Positions 49,358 to 58,685 of a DNA stretch of 64,000 nt are shown here, piece by piece. The stretch is from Lutimonas vermicola. GTDB taxonomy: Bacteria; Bacteroidota; Bacteroidia; Flavobacteriales; Flavobacteriaceae. Each line of letters starts with the position of its first letter. Within the stretch, counting starts at the first letter, position 1. The stretch covers positions 372,001 to 436,000 of the forward strand of contig NZ_JBCDNA010000003.1 of NCBI RefSeq assembly GCF_038433205.1. The letters run 5' to 3'. The notes under the pieces are model-generated. The model saw only the letters and a list, made by a program, of their open reading frames with translations, searched no databases and was not told the DNA's origin. A program made the position numbers and the translations under genes.

Positions 49358-51118
49358 ATGAACATTACTATGTACAGAAGTCATAACAACGGGGCGTTAA
49401 GATTGGAACATGTCGGGCAGGAAATACAGCTATCTGGCTGGGTTCAGAAAGTTAGAGACAAAGGATTTATGGTTTGGGTGGATCTTAGAGACAGATACGG
49501 AATCACGCAGTTGATCTTTGATGGTGAAAGAACAGATGTAAACCTGGTTGAAAGTGCACGTTCATTAGGGCGTGAGTTCGTCATACAGATTACCGGCAAA
49601 GTGATTGAACGGGAAGCCAAGAATAACCAAATGGCAACCGGAGATATCGAAATCTTAGTGAGTGATTTGATTATTCTGAACAAATCGAAAACACCTCCTT
49701 TTACCATTGAGGATGAAACTGATGGGGGAGATGAACTGAGAATGAAATACAGGTATCTGGATATTCGCAGGAATCCTGTAAGGGAGAATTTGATTTTTCG
49801 CTCAAAGGTGACTATGGAAGTTAGAAATTACCTTGCAATGGAAGGATTTATTGATGTGGAAACACCATATTTGATAAAATCAACGCCTGAAGGAGCGAGA
49901 GATTTTGTGGTACCCTCCAGAATGAACCAAGGTCAGTTTTACGCCTTGCCTCAATCTCCGCAAACATTTAAACAATTATTGATGGTTGGCGGCCTTGATA
50001 AATACTTTCAAATCGTAAAATGCTTTAGGGATGAAGATTTAAGAGCCGACAGACAGCCTGAATTCACACAAATAGATTGTGAAATGGCATTTGTGGAACA
50101 GGAAGACATACTAAATACCTTTGAAGGCCTTGTGAGACACCTTTTAAAGGAGGTCAAAGGAGTTGATATCAATGAATTTCCGCGGATGACCTATAAAGAG
50201 GCTTTGAAGACTTATGGCAATGATAAACCGGATATAAGATTCGGAATGAAATTTGGTGAATTGGATGATCTTGCCAAAGGGAAAGGCTTTGGCGTTTTTG
50301 ATGCACAGGAATTAGTGGTTGGGATAGCCGTCCCGGGTTGCTCCGAATATTCAAGAAAGCAACTTGATAAGCTGGTGGATTTTGTTAAAAAACCACAAAT
50401 AGGGGCAAATGGACTTATTTGGGTCAAATACAATGAGGATGGGAGCTTTAAATCTTCTGTAGATAAGTTCTTCAATCAGGATCAGCTAAAAGGCTGGGCA
50501 GACAGATTGAATGCAGAAAAAGGAGATTTGCTGCTTGTCATGGCAGGAGCAGAGCATAAAACCAGAACTCAACTGAGTGCACTGAGAATGGAAATGGCTG
50601 AGGTACTGGGCCTTAGAAAACCAGATGAATTTGCACCCTTGTGGGTTGTGGATTTTCCTTTGCTGGAATGGGATGAAGAGACTCAGCGATATCACGCCAT
50701 GCATCATCCATTTACTTCTCCAAAACCGGAGGATATGAACTTGTTGGAATCAGAACCTGGAAGGGTCCGTGCTAATGCTTATGATATGGTGCTCAACGGA
50801 AATGAAATAGGAGGTGGATCCATAAGAATATTTGATAAGGAAACACAGTCGAGGATGTTTGACCTGTTAGGGTTTTCGAAAGAGCAAGCCAAGGATCAAT
50901 TTGGTTTTTTGATGAATGCATTTGAGTATGGGGCACCGCCTCATGGAGGTTTGGCTTTCGGGCTTGACAGATTGGTGGCCATTATGGGCGGTCAGGAAAC
51001 GATAAGAGATTTTATTGCTTTTCCTAAAAACAATTCCGGAAGAGACGTAATGATTGATGCACCTTCAAGGATTGACGAAGCTCAATTAAAAGAGTTGCAC
51101 TTAATAACAGATGTATAA
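49358..51118 (+). CDS. aspS: Aspartate--tRNA ligase
   Basis: A 586-residue bacterial-type AspRS: OB-fold anticodon domain (about 15-110), class II motif 2 (FRDEDLRADRQPEFTQ, about 222-237), the bacterial GAD insertion (about 290-410) and motif 3 (GLAFGLDRLVAIMGG) near the end. It charges tRNA-Asp. Most relatives begin at the MYRSH corresponding to the ATG at 49370, so the first four residues may not be translated. It is monocistronic. Confidence 0.96.
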   Translation: MNITMYRSHNNGALRLEHVGQEIQLSGWVQKVRDKGFMVWVDLRDRYGITQLIFDGERTDVNLVESARSLGREFVIQITGKVIEREAKNNQMATGDIEILVSDLIILNKSKTPPFTIEDETDGGDELRMKYRYLDIRRNPVRENLIFRSKVTMEVRNYLAMEGFIDVETPYLIKSTPEGARDFVVPSRMNQGQFYALPQSPQTFKQLLMVGGLDKYFQIVKCFRDEDLRADRQPEFTQIDCEMAFVEQEDILNTFEGLVRHLLKEVKGVDINEFPRMTYKEALKTYGNDKPDIRFGMKFGELDDLAKGKGFGVFDAQELVVGIAVPGCSEYSRKQLDKLVDFVKKPQIGANGLIWVKYNEDGSFKSSVDKFFNQDQLKGWADRLNAEKGDLLLVMAGAEHKTRTQLSALRMEMAEVLGLRKPDEFAPLWVVDFPLLEWDEETQRYHAMHHPFTSPKPEDMNLLESEPGRVRANAYDMVLNGNEIGGGSIRIFDKETQSRMFDLLGFSKEQAKDQFGFLMNAFEYGAPPHGGLAFGLDRLVAIMGGQETIRDFIAFPKNNSGRDVMIDAPSRIDEAQLKELHLITDV

Positions 51119-51201
51119 AGTGCCGGACAGTTTTAAATAAATTGAAATTGAAAAGATGATTAATTTGTGTTTGATGATGAAATTTCAGTGAACCTTTACC
51201 T

Positions 51202-52992
51202 ATGCCAGACAGCAAACGTTTATTAGTAAGGTTTTTAAAATGGAGGTATAAGCATATTTCCAATAAACAATTTATCAGCATAGCGAGTGCGGTTATTGGT
51301 CTGTTATCAGGACTGGTTGCTGTAACCATTAAAAACTTAACACACTTTATTCAGGAATTACTTGAAGGAGAATTTATCAGGGAGATACATCATGTGTTTT
51401 ATTTTATCTTTCCGATCATCGGGTTGCTTTTGGTGCTTCTAAGCATCAAATACATTGTAAAAAAAGATGTAGAACACGGTATCCCTTCTACTTTATATGC
51501 CATATCCAAGTTAAAAGGACTGATGCCTCGCCGTATGATGTGGGCTTCTTTATTGACCGCTCCTTTAACGGTTGGTTTTGGAGGATCTGTTGGATTAGAG
51601 GGACCAACAGTTGCAACCGGGGCCGCAATCGGATCGAATTTTTCGCGTCTTTTTCACCTAAATCAAACAACGCGCACTTTGTTGATTGGTGCCGCTGCCG
51701 CAGGTACAATGTCTTCAATTTTTAAAGCGCCTATCGCAGCGATCGTTTTTGCCGTTGAAATATTTAGTCTGGAATTGACTCTGGCTTCCATGATACCCTT
51801 GCTGTTGGCTTCAATCACCGCTGTTTTAACGTCGTATTTCTTTTTTGGAGATGATGTGTTGCTGCATTTCCAGGTTCAGGATAAGTTTCATCTATCGGAT
51901 GTGAGTTTTTATGTTTTTTTAGGAGTTGCGACATCCTTAGTTTCCATTTACTTCAGCAAAGTATATTTTGGCATAGGGAATTTCTTTAAGCGATTTGGGA
52001 ATCCATATAAACGTTTGTTGATAGGAGGTATTCTGTTAGGAACGGTTGTGTATTTTATTCCACCTCTGTTTGGGGAAGGGTTTGTTACGATAAACAATGT
52101 TCTTAAGGGTAATATTGAGGCAGTTGTTAAGAATAACATATTTCATACCCTAACAGATAATATATGGATTGTCGTTTCTTTATTAGCAGGATTGGTATTG
52201 TTTAAAGTAGTGGCGATGTCATTGACCTTTGGTGCCGGTGGTATTGGAGGGGTATTTGCCCCGACGCTTTTTACGGGAAGTGTTTTTGGATATTTGACGG
52301 CAATAATTATCAACAACAGCAATTTATTCACGCATCAGCTGTCGTTGACGAATTTTGCCATGGTTGGAATGGCCGGACTAATGGCAGGAGTATTGCATGC
52401 GCCACTGACGGCCATATTCTTAATTGCAGAAATAACGGGAGGATATGAGCTTTTTGTCCCTTTAATGATCGTTGCTTCAATATCGTTTTTGATAACAAAA
52501 AAGTATATTCCTCATAATATATATGCTGCGGAATTGGCCAAGAGAGGTCAGCTCATTACACATGACAAAGACAATAATGTTTTGATGATGCTGGACCTCA
52601 AAAAAATTATTGAAACAAATTTTATCGTATTGACCCCTGAAATGAAATTGGGAGATATACTTAAAAATGCAGTTACAAAGTCATCCAGAAATCATTTTCC
52701 CGTTGTAAATGAGGAACGTGAATTCCTTGGCGTTATTAGATTAGACGATATCAGGCATATTATGTTTGACACGACAATCTACGATAAAGTCATTGCTTCG
52801 GACCTGATGCATGCTGACGCGGGAATTATTGATATTGACAAAGATAATGCTCAGGAAATCATGAAAAAATTCAAGACCACCGTAGCCTGGAATCTACCGG
52901 TTATAAAAAACGGAAAATATTATGGGTATATCTCAAAGTCAAGATTGCTCACAGCGTACAGAAGAAAATTAATACATGTAACAAACACTTAG
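51202..52992 (+). CDS. ClC-family chloride channel/antiporter with CBS domains
   Basis: A 596-residue ClC protein. The transport core (about 20-425) has VEHGIPSTL in place of GSGIP, GSVGLEGPTVATG with the gating Glu, AAAGTMSSIFKAPIAAI, and GAGGIGGVFAPTLFTG for the GxFxP loop. Two CBS domains fill about 445-590. Presence of the gating Glu allows either channel or proton-coupled exchange. The stop overlaps the convergent glpQ-like gene by four bases. Confidence 0.92.
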   Translation: MPDSKRLLVRFLKWRYKHISNKQFISIASAVIGLLSGLVAVTIKNLTHFIQELLEGEFIREIHHVFYFIFPIIGLLLVLLSIKYIVKKDVEHGIPSTLYAISKLKGLMPRRMMWASLLTAPLTVGFGGSVGLEGPTVATGAAIGSNFSRLFHLNQTTRTLLIGAAAAGTMSSIFKAPIAAIVFAVEIFSLELTLASMIPLLLASITAVLTSYFFFGDDVLLHFQVQDKFHLSDVSFYVFLGVATSLVSIYFSKVYFGIGNFFKRFGNPYKRLLIGGILLGTVVYFIPPLFGEGFVTINNVLKGNIEAVVKNNIFHTLTDNIWIVVSLLAGLVLFKVVAMSLTFGAGGIGGVFAPTLFTGSVFGYLTAIIINNSNLFTHQLSLTNFAMVGMAGLMAGVLHAPLTAIFLIAEITGGYELFVPLMIVASISFLITKKYIPHNIYAAELAKRGQLITHDKDNNVLMMLDLKKIIETNFIVLTPEMKLGDILKNAVTKSSRNHFPVVNEEREFLGVIRLDDIRHIMFDTTIYDKVIASDLMHADAGIIDIDKDNAQEIMKKFKTTVAWNLPVIKNGKYYGYISKSRLLTAYRRKLIHVTNT

Positions 52993-53969
52993 TGTTGCAA
53001 GAAACCGACGACCAGATCAGGAAAATCGGTAAATGCCCCATCAAGTTCCAAATCGTTAAAAGCGAATTGAAGCAAGGCCTCAAAACTCTCGAAATTAGGA
53101 TGTTCATCCTTTCTGAAGGTATAGGCATGAACCTTAAGGTCCAAATTATGGGCCCGTTTGATAAAATCTTTTTTCCCCTGAATGGTTTTCCCATGTGATG
53201 TCAGTACAAGTTGCTCAATGGAAGGACCTATGGCATTTGCATAGCCTGCATACTTTTCAAGATTGTCAAGGCTTTCGGGAAATTCTAATAACTGGGTCAA
53301 AAAGAGTTCAGAATGCAATTCCTGCCGAATTCTTTGAAGTTCTCCGGCATCAAAGCACTGTAAGATACAGGCGTCTGATTTATTCGTGTAACCAAAGTCG
53401 GTTAACACCTCAAGCACGATTTTTGAAATATCCTTTCCATTTTTTTTGTGAAACCCCGGGTTTTTAATCTCGGGATAAATACCGACATTTTTCCCCGTAC
53501 TGGCATTTAAACCTTGAATCAGGTCAAGTTCATCCTGTAAGGTGTGTAATTTAAAATTTGATTTATTCAGGGGAAAGCGATTTGGGAATTCGGCTTTTTT
53601 TGTTATCAGATTGATACGTTCATGAACCGAAAGCCTCATTAATTCGTCCAAAGTAAAGTCAATGACATAAAACCGGCCGTCTTCTCTGGACCTTTCAGGA
53701 TATACAAGAGCCACATCTGTCACTTCTTCGAGGTAGATATCATGAATTACAATAGGAACACCATCCTTGCTCAGCACAACATCCTGTTCAATATAATCGG
53801 CATTCATAGCGTGAGCCATGGCTTTGGATTCCATTGTGTGTTCGGGAACATAGCCTGAAGCCCCTCTGTGGGCAATCACTGTTTTATTAGACAAATTATG
53901 AGTTGACATGGTGCACGAGAATGACAAGATTAACCCTAAAAGAGTTATATATTTCAATGAATTGATCAA
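52989..53969 (-). CDS. Glycerophosphodiester phosphodiesterase (GlpQ-like), exported
   Basis: A 326-residue GDPD-family TIM barrel. A hydrophobic N-terminus with FSC suggests a lipoprotein (Cys19). Catalytic motifs are IAHRGASGYVPEHT (about 32-45), IEQDVVLSKDGVPIVIHD (metal and general acid-base residues) and a long GDPD insertion as in GlpQ. It hydrolyses deacylated phospholipids to glycerol-3-phosphate and alcohol in the periplasm. No glycerol-phosphate transporter is nearby. Confidence 0.9.
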   Translation of the reverse strand: MINSLKYITLLGLILSFSCTMSTHNLSNKTVIAHRGASGYVPEHTMESKAMAHAMNADYIEQDVVLSKDGVPIVIHDIYLEEVTDVALVYPERSREDGRFYVIDFTLDELMRLSVHERINLITKKAEFPNRFPLNKSNFKLHTLQDELDLIQGLNASTGKNVGIYPEIKNPGFHKKNGKDISKIVLEVLTDFGYTNKSDACILQCFDAGELQRIRQELHSELFLTQLLEFPESLDNLEKYAGYANAIGPSIEQLVLTSHGKTIQGKKDFIKRAHNLDLKVHAYTFRKDEHPNFESFEALLQFAFNDLELDGAFTDFPDLVVGFLQH

Positions 53970-54006
53970 ATCTGAAAATATTTAAGATTAAAGATAAGAC
54001 ATTTTG

Positions 54007-54014
54007 TAATTTTG
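54007..54014 (+). promoter_or_regulatory. -7 box of the small membrane protein gene
   Basis: TAATTTTG matches TAnnTTTG, 20 bp before the ATG at 54035. Confidence 0.45.
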
Positions 54015-54034
54015 CAGCTAAATCTTTTACTCGT

Positions 54035-54268
54035 ATGAAAACAGTCTTAACATTGACACTTTTTTTGGCGCTTGGCCTTATAGGGTATGGGTATTATTTA
54101 AATTCATCTGCTACAGGGTCTGGAGAAAAATTCATAGGTGTTGGTGTTTTGGTATTTGCATTTGTTCTCATGCCTTTGTTTATTTATCACCGATATAAGA
54201 ACAAAGACCTTAAGAATTATTCATTTAAAGACTTTGCGAACCCGCCAGACAAGAAGAAAGAGGACTAA
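54035..54268 (+). CDS. Small two-helix membrane protein, unknown function
   Basis: A 77-residue protein with two hydrophobic segments (about 3-22 and 36-54) and a basic, then mixed-charge, cytoplasmic tail (YHRYKNKDLKNYSFKDFANPPDKKKED region). A good -7 box and a normal start support a real gene. Proteins of this shape are common and uncharacterised in Flavobacteriaceae. It overlaps the convergent tadA gene by four bases. Confidence 0.75.
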   Translation: MKTVLTLTLFLALGLIGYGYYLNSSATGSGEKFIGVGVLVFAFVLMPLFIYHRYKNKDLKNYSFKDFANPPDKKKED

Positions 54269-54714
54269 TTCAGGTTTCTTTTTTCTATAAAAAACCTATT
54301 GATGATTTCGCTGCACTCACCAGTTAAAATCCCACCTGTAAATTTGGTTTGAGGATGTAATGTAGTTTTGAAATGCCGGAACCCTCTCTGTGGATCAAAC
54401 GCCCCAAAAATGATCTGATCAATTTGTGTCCAATAACTTGCCCCGGCGCACATTTGACAAGGTTCCAAAGTAACATATAGGGTACATTTTTTCAAATATT
54501 TTCCTCCAAGATAATCAGCAGCAGCAGTAAATGCCTGCATTTCAGCATGGGCAGTAACGTCATTTAGGGTTTCGGTCAGGTTGTGGGCTCTTGCAATAAT
54601 TTTTTCACCAATTACAATCACGGCTCCAATGGGGACTTCATTTTTTTCAAAAGCTTTTTCTGCTTCCAATAAAGCCTTTTTCATAAAATATTCATGTGTA
54701 AACGGACTTTCCAT
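54265..54714 (-). CDS. tadA: tRNA(adenine34) deaminase
   Basis: A 149-residue cytidine-deaminase-fold enzyme. Zinc and proton-shuttle residues are His56 and Glu58 (HAE) and Cys86/Cys89 (PCQMC). EVPIGAVIV and the FGAFDPQRGFRHF region fit TadA, which makes inosine-34 in tRNA-Arg(ACG). It lies 2 bp behind murI on the minus strand. Confidence 0.93.
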   Translation of the reverse strand: MESPFTHEYFMKKALLEAEKAFEKNEVPIGAVIVIGEKIIARAHNLTETLNDVTAHAEMQAFTAAADYLGGKYLKKCTLYVTLEPCQMCAGASYWTQIDQIIFGAFDPQRGFRHFKTTLHPQTKFTGGILTGECSEIINRFFIEKRNLN

Positions 54715-54716
54715 CT

Positions 54717-55505
54717 CTAAAAATTGGTTTTAAGCGCTTTGAATCCCTCATCAAATTCATCAAGGATCTGTTGCATGACCAGCGTATCCTTATTCGTATA
54801 AAAGACCCTGCTAATCTCACCTATATCCAGATTCAGAAGATTTTCCTGTTCGAGGATGACCTTGGTTTGTCTTGCGATAGCCTCTCCTGAATCCAGAATA
54901 GTTACTTGATCACCTACAATCTCTTTGATTTGGTCAGTCAAAAAAGGATAATGTGTACAACCTAAGACCAGATGATCTATATTTTTCTGAAGCATGGGGA
55001 CGATATGTTTACGGAGCAAATTCGTCATTTCCAAACTGTGCATTTTACCTGATTCGATTAACGAAACCAAACCTTCACCAACTTGCTCCACGACTTCCAC
55101 TCCCTGCGCAAACCTTTGAGAGGTTTCAAACAACAACTCACTTTTCAGCGTTCCTTTGGTGGCTAGAATTCCCACAACCTTGGTTTTCGAATTCAATGCC
55201 GCAGGCTTTATAGCAGGTTGTACCCTTATAAAAGGAACAGCATAATGATCCCTTAGGTATTTAACTGCGTTTGTTGAAGCCGTGTTGCAGGCCACAACAA
55301 TCAGTTTACAGCCTTTTGACAGCAGGAATTCAGTATTCTTAACGCTGATATCAATGATTTCCTCCTTGGATTTTTCACCGTAAGGGGCATTCTTGCTGTC
55401 AGCCAGATAAATAATATTTTCATGTGGCAGAAGTTTATGTATCTCTTCATAAATGGTTAATCCTCCCACTCCTGAGTCAAAAATTCCGATTGGGCTATTA
55501 CGCAT
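54717..55505 (-). CDS. murI: Glutamate racemase
   Basis: A 262-residue racemase that supplies D-glutamate for peptidoglycan. It has DSGVGGLT (10-17), the two catalytic Cys in VVACNTAS and LGCTHYPFL, and YGEKS for substrate binding. It is followed closely by tadA. A minus-strand -7 box TATCTTTG lies at 55545-55538, back-to-back with the dxs promoter. Confidence 0.95.
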   Translation of the reverse strand: MRNSPIGIFDSGVGGLTIYEEIHKLLPHENIIYLADSKNAPYGEKSKEEIIDISVKNTEFLLSKGCKLIVVACNTASTNAVKYLRDHYAVPFIRVQPAIKPAALNSKTKVVGILATKGTLKSELLFETSQRFAQGVEVVEQVGEGLVSLIESGKMHSLEMTNLLRKHIVPMLQKNIDHLVLGCTHYPFLTDQIKEIVGDQVTILDSGEAIARQTKVILEQENLLNLDIGEISRVFYTNKDTLVMQQILDEFDEGFKALKTNF

Positions 55506-55526
55506 AGAATATATGAAACTTATTAT

Positions 55527-55557
55527 TTTGGCTCCACCAAAGATAATTGTAGTTTTG
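55527..55557 (+). promoter_or_regulatory. Canonical -33/-7 promoter of dxs
   Basis: TTTG (55527-55530), a 19-base spacer and TAGTTTTG (55550-55557) match the full Bacteroidota consensus. The predicted start falls at about 55562-55564, that is at or next to the GTG start codon of dxs at 55563. Confidence 0.7.
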
Positions 55558-55562
55558 TATCC

Positions 55563-57350
55563 GTGATTAAAAAATATTTAGAAAATATCAACAATTCCAG
55601 CGATCTGAAGAATTTATCTATTGAAGAACTCAGTTTGTTGGCACAGGAACTTCGGGAATTTATTATCGATGTGGTATCTGTTAAAATGGGCCATCTCGGT
55701 GCAAGTTTAGGAGTTGTTGAACTTACGATTGCACTTCATTATATTTTTGATACCCCCAACGATCTTTTGGTATGGGATGTAGGACACCAGGCATACCCTC
55801 ATAAAATTTTAACGGGGAGAAGAAATTCATTTCATACGAACCGCGAATTTGGAGGAATTTCAGGTTTTCCAAAATTAGGGGAAAGCGTTTTTGACGCGTT
55901 CGGAACGGGTCATTCCTCGACTTCCATATCCGCTGCCTTGGGGATGTCAATAGCTTCAAAATTAAAAGGAGAAAATAACAGGCACCATATTGCTGTCATA
56001 GGGGATGCCAGCATTGCCAGTGGTATGGCATTTGAAGGATTGAATCATGCAGGGGTTACCAAATCCAATTTGCTGATCATTTTAAATGACAACGAAATGG
56101 GGATCGATCCGAACGTAGGAGCTTTAAAAAACTATCTTACTTCTGTCAAACAAGGCAAGGATATTCATCAGAAAAATGTATTTGAGGCCTTCGACATCTC
56201 TTATTCAGGACCCATTGATGGCCATAATTTAAATGACCTCATTGATGAGTTGAAAAGGCTTAAATCCATAAAAGGGCCTAAGTTACTTCATGTGATAACG
56301 CGAAAGGGCAAAGGCTTGAGAAAAGCCGAAGACGATCAGGTTACTTATCATGCCCCGGGTCCATTTAATAAATTCTCTGGAGAACTAATTGATCAGAAGG
56401 AGCTGGATTTGGCACCTAAATTTCAAGATGTATTTGGATTAACCCTGGTGGAACTGGCCGAAAGCAATGAAAAAATTATTGGGATAACCCCGGCCATGCC
56501 AACGGGTTCTTCCTTAAAGTACATGATAGAAAAGTTTCCTGATAGAGCTTTTGATGTTGGTATTGCAGAACAGCATGCGGTTACTTTGGCCGCCGGGCTT
56601 GCCACACAGGGAATGCTGCCATTTTGCGCCATTTATTCAACTTTTCTTCAAAGAGCCTACGACCAAATCATTCACGATGTGGCCCTGCAAAACTTGCCTG
56701 TTGTTTTTTGCATCGACAGGGCCGGATTAGTGGGTGAAGACGGACCAACACATCACGGAGCATTCGACCTGGCCTACCTGAGTTGTATTCCGAATATGAT
56801 TGTTTTTTGTCCAATGAATGCTATGGAGTTAAGGGATATGCTATTTAGTGTGCAATTTGATTTAAACGGCCCAGTAGCCATTAGATATCCCAGAGGGCGG
56901 GGAAGACATGTAGACTGGAGGAAGTCGTTTAACAGAATCGAAACAGGTAAGGGCCGGTTAATCAAAGAAGGAAAAGATCTGGCGATTTTATCAGTTGGCC
57001 CACTTGGAGAAACCGTCCAATTAATATGTAAGAAACAAGCGTACAGCAATGTGGCACATTATGACATGCGTTTCGTAAAACCCCTTGATGAAAATTTACT
57101 TGATAAAATCTTTCAGACCTATACAATGATCATCACTATTGAGGAAGGTACTGTCAAAGGTGGTTTTGGTGCTGCTGTTTTGGCCTATAAAAACATAAAA
57201 AAGGCAGACCATGTTGGTATAGAGTGTTTGGGCCTCCCAGACAAATTTATAGAACACGGAAGCATGCAACAATTATATGAATTGGTTGGCCTGGATCAAA
57301 AAAGCATTGAAAAGGTAATCGATCGAACCAGAATTAATAAAAATTGTTAA
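55563..57350 (+). CDS. dxs: 1-deoxy-D-xylulose-5-phosphate synthase
   Basis: A 595-residue TPP enzyme for the first step of MEP isoprenoid synthesis. Signatures are GHLGASLGVVELT, WDVGHQAYPHKILTGR, the TPP/Mg motif VIGDASIASGMAFEGLNHAG with NDNEMGI, and the transketolase-type GIAEQHAVTLAAGLA and CIDRAGLVGEDGPTHHG. The start is GTG; residues 5-30 align with the normal N-terminus of the family, so a later start is unlikely. Its message appears leaderless. DUF3078 follows after 22 bp. Confidence 0.94.
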   Translation: MIKKYLENINNSSDLKNLSIEELSLLAQELREFIIDVVSVKMGHLGASLGVVELTIALHYIFDTPNDLLVWDVGHQAYPHKILTGRRNSFHTNREFGGISGFPKLGESVFDAFGTGHSSTSISAALGMSIASKLKGENNRHHIAVIGDASIASGMAFEGLNHAGVTKSNLLIILNDNEMGIDPNVGALKNYLTSVKQGKDIHQKNVFEAFDISYSGPIDGHNLNDLIDELKRLKSIKGPKLLHVITRKGKGLRKAEDDQVTYHAPGPFNKFSGELIDQKELDLAPKFQDVFGLTLVELAESNEKIIGITPAMPTGSSLKYMIEKFPDRAFDVGIAEQHAVTLAAGLATQGMLPFCAIYSTFLQRAYDQIIHDVALQNLPVVFCIDRAGLVGEDGPTHHGAFDLAYLSCIPNMIVFCPMNAMELRDMLFSVQFDLNGPVAIRYPRGRGRHVDWRKSFNRIETGKGRLIKEGKDLAILSVGPLGETVQLICKKQAYSNVAHYDMRFVKPLDENLLDKIFQTYTMIITIEEGTVKGGFGAAVLAYKNIKKADHVGIECLGLPDKFIEHGSMQQLYELVGLDQKSIEKVIDRTRINKNC

Positions 57351-57372
57351 ATTCGCGCATCGATTTTAACCG

Positions 57373-58677
57373 ATGATTAGAACAATCAAAATAGTTTTTT
57401 TTCTATTGTTTGTCTCTGCGGTCAATGCCCAGGTCAGAGACTCTGTGCAGGTTGAAATTGTTATTGACACCACAGTGATCAGTCAAAGCATTGACAGTAT
57501 CATAATGGTGCCGGAGGAACATCCCGAAAATGACAGGCAGCCAGGCAGCCTCAGAGCTGATTCAATACAAAAACCCAGGATGATCTATATTGAAAGAGCA
57601 CTTTTGGATTCTCTTTTAAGGCCTTATTACAACATAGAAATAGATTCAACAAAAAAAAGAATCTATGGCCGGGACATTCTCATTACGCCAAAGTACAGAA
57701 TGGTAATTGACGAAAAATCCTCCGACACTTCCTATATCCCATTACCCAAGAAAATAGAGTATTTCTCAAAAATAAAAACATATGGTATTGATACTTTAGG
57801 GTTTTCTAATGCCATTGAGCTTATAAAAATAAAAAGGATCAAAAAGGCCAAGAAACCTGTCTGGTGGGATCATAAGAACAGCATTGGTTTTGATCTGAAT
57901 GAAGTAGCCTTTGTCAATTGGAACTCCGGAGGTCAAAATTCTGTTTCGGGTTTATTTAAGGTCCAGTTTGCCAGAATTTACGAAAAACTTTACACGCTTT
58001 GGAGTAGTGAAATATCAGCAAGATATGGCTTGAATAATCAGCAGAATACCGGTTTGATCAAAACAGATGACGAAATACGTTTGACTTCCACTTTTGGTTA
58101 CAGAAAAGACACATTGTCAAACTGGTATTTTTCTGCTCAAGTCAATTTCAGAACACAATTTACGGATGGATATAAAAATCCTGACGACGAAGAAGCAATT
58201 TCGAAATTCTTCGCGCCTGCTTATTTTCATTTGGGAATTGGAAGCCAGTTCAATTTAAAGGAAGAACGTTTTTCTGTTTATATATCGCCACTTACCCTAA
58301 AATCGACTTATGTGTTTGACGAAAGTCTTTCAAACGAAGGCGCATTTGGGGTAGAACCAGGGGAAAATGCACGGCACGAACTGGGAATTCTCATAAGAAC
58401 AAAATGGGAGAAGGAGATTTTCCCTAACGTGGCAATGGTCAATGACCTTGACCTTTACTCAGATTATATTAATGAGTTTGGAAACATTGATATTGATTGG
58501 GTATTGAGTTTTCAGTTTAAGATCAACAAAGTTTTTCAAGCCAGTTTCAGGAGTCACATGATTTACGATAATGATATAAAAATCAAAGAGACTAATGAAG
58601 AAGGTGAAGTTGAAATCCTTGGAGCCAGAGTACAGTTAAAGCAACAGCTGGGAATTGGTATTATTTACAATTTCTAA
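57373..58677 (+). CDS. DUF3078 outer-membrane beta-barrel protein
   Basis: A 434-residue exported protein: signal peptide (cleaved near residue 19, VNA-Q), a long polar N-terminal region (about 20-165), then the DUF3078 barrel starting at KPVWWDHKNSIGFDLNEVAF and FVNWNSGGQNSVSG, ending GIGIIYNF. Strands alternate as in outer-membrane barrels. The family is restricted largely to Bacteroidota and has no known function. It is probably cotranscribed with dxs. Confidence 0.85.
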   Translation: MIRTIKIVFFLLFVSAVNAQVRDSVQVEIVIDTTVISQSIDSIIMVPEEHPENDRQPGSLRADSIQKPRMIYIERALLDSLLRPYYNIEIDSTKKRIYGRDILITPKYRMVIDEKSSDTSYIPLPKKIEYFSKIKTYGIDTLGFSNAIELIKIKRIKKAKKPVWWDHKNSIGFDLNEVAFVNWNSGGQNSVSGLFKVQFARIYEKLYTLWSSEISARYGLNNQQNTGLIKTDDEIRLTSTFGYRKDTLSNWYFSAQVNFRTQFTDGYKNPDDEEAISKFFAPAYFHLGIGSQFNLKEERFSVYISPLTLKSTYVFDESLSNEGAFGVEPGENARHELGILIRTKWEKEIFPNVAMVNDLDLYSDYINEFGNIDIDWVLSFQFKINKVFQASFRSHMIYDNDIKIKETNEEGEVEILGARVQLKQQLGIGIIYNF

Positions 58678-58685
58678 GCCGGGCA

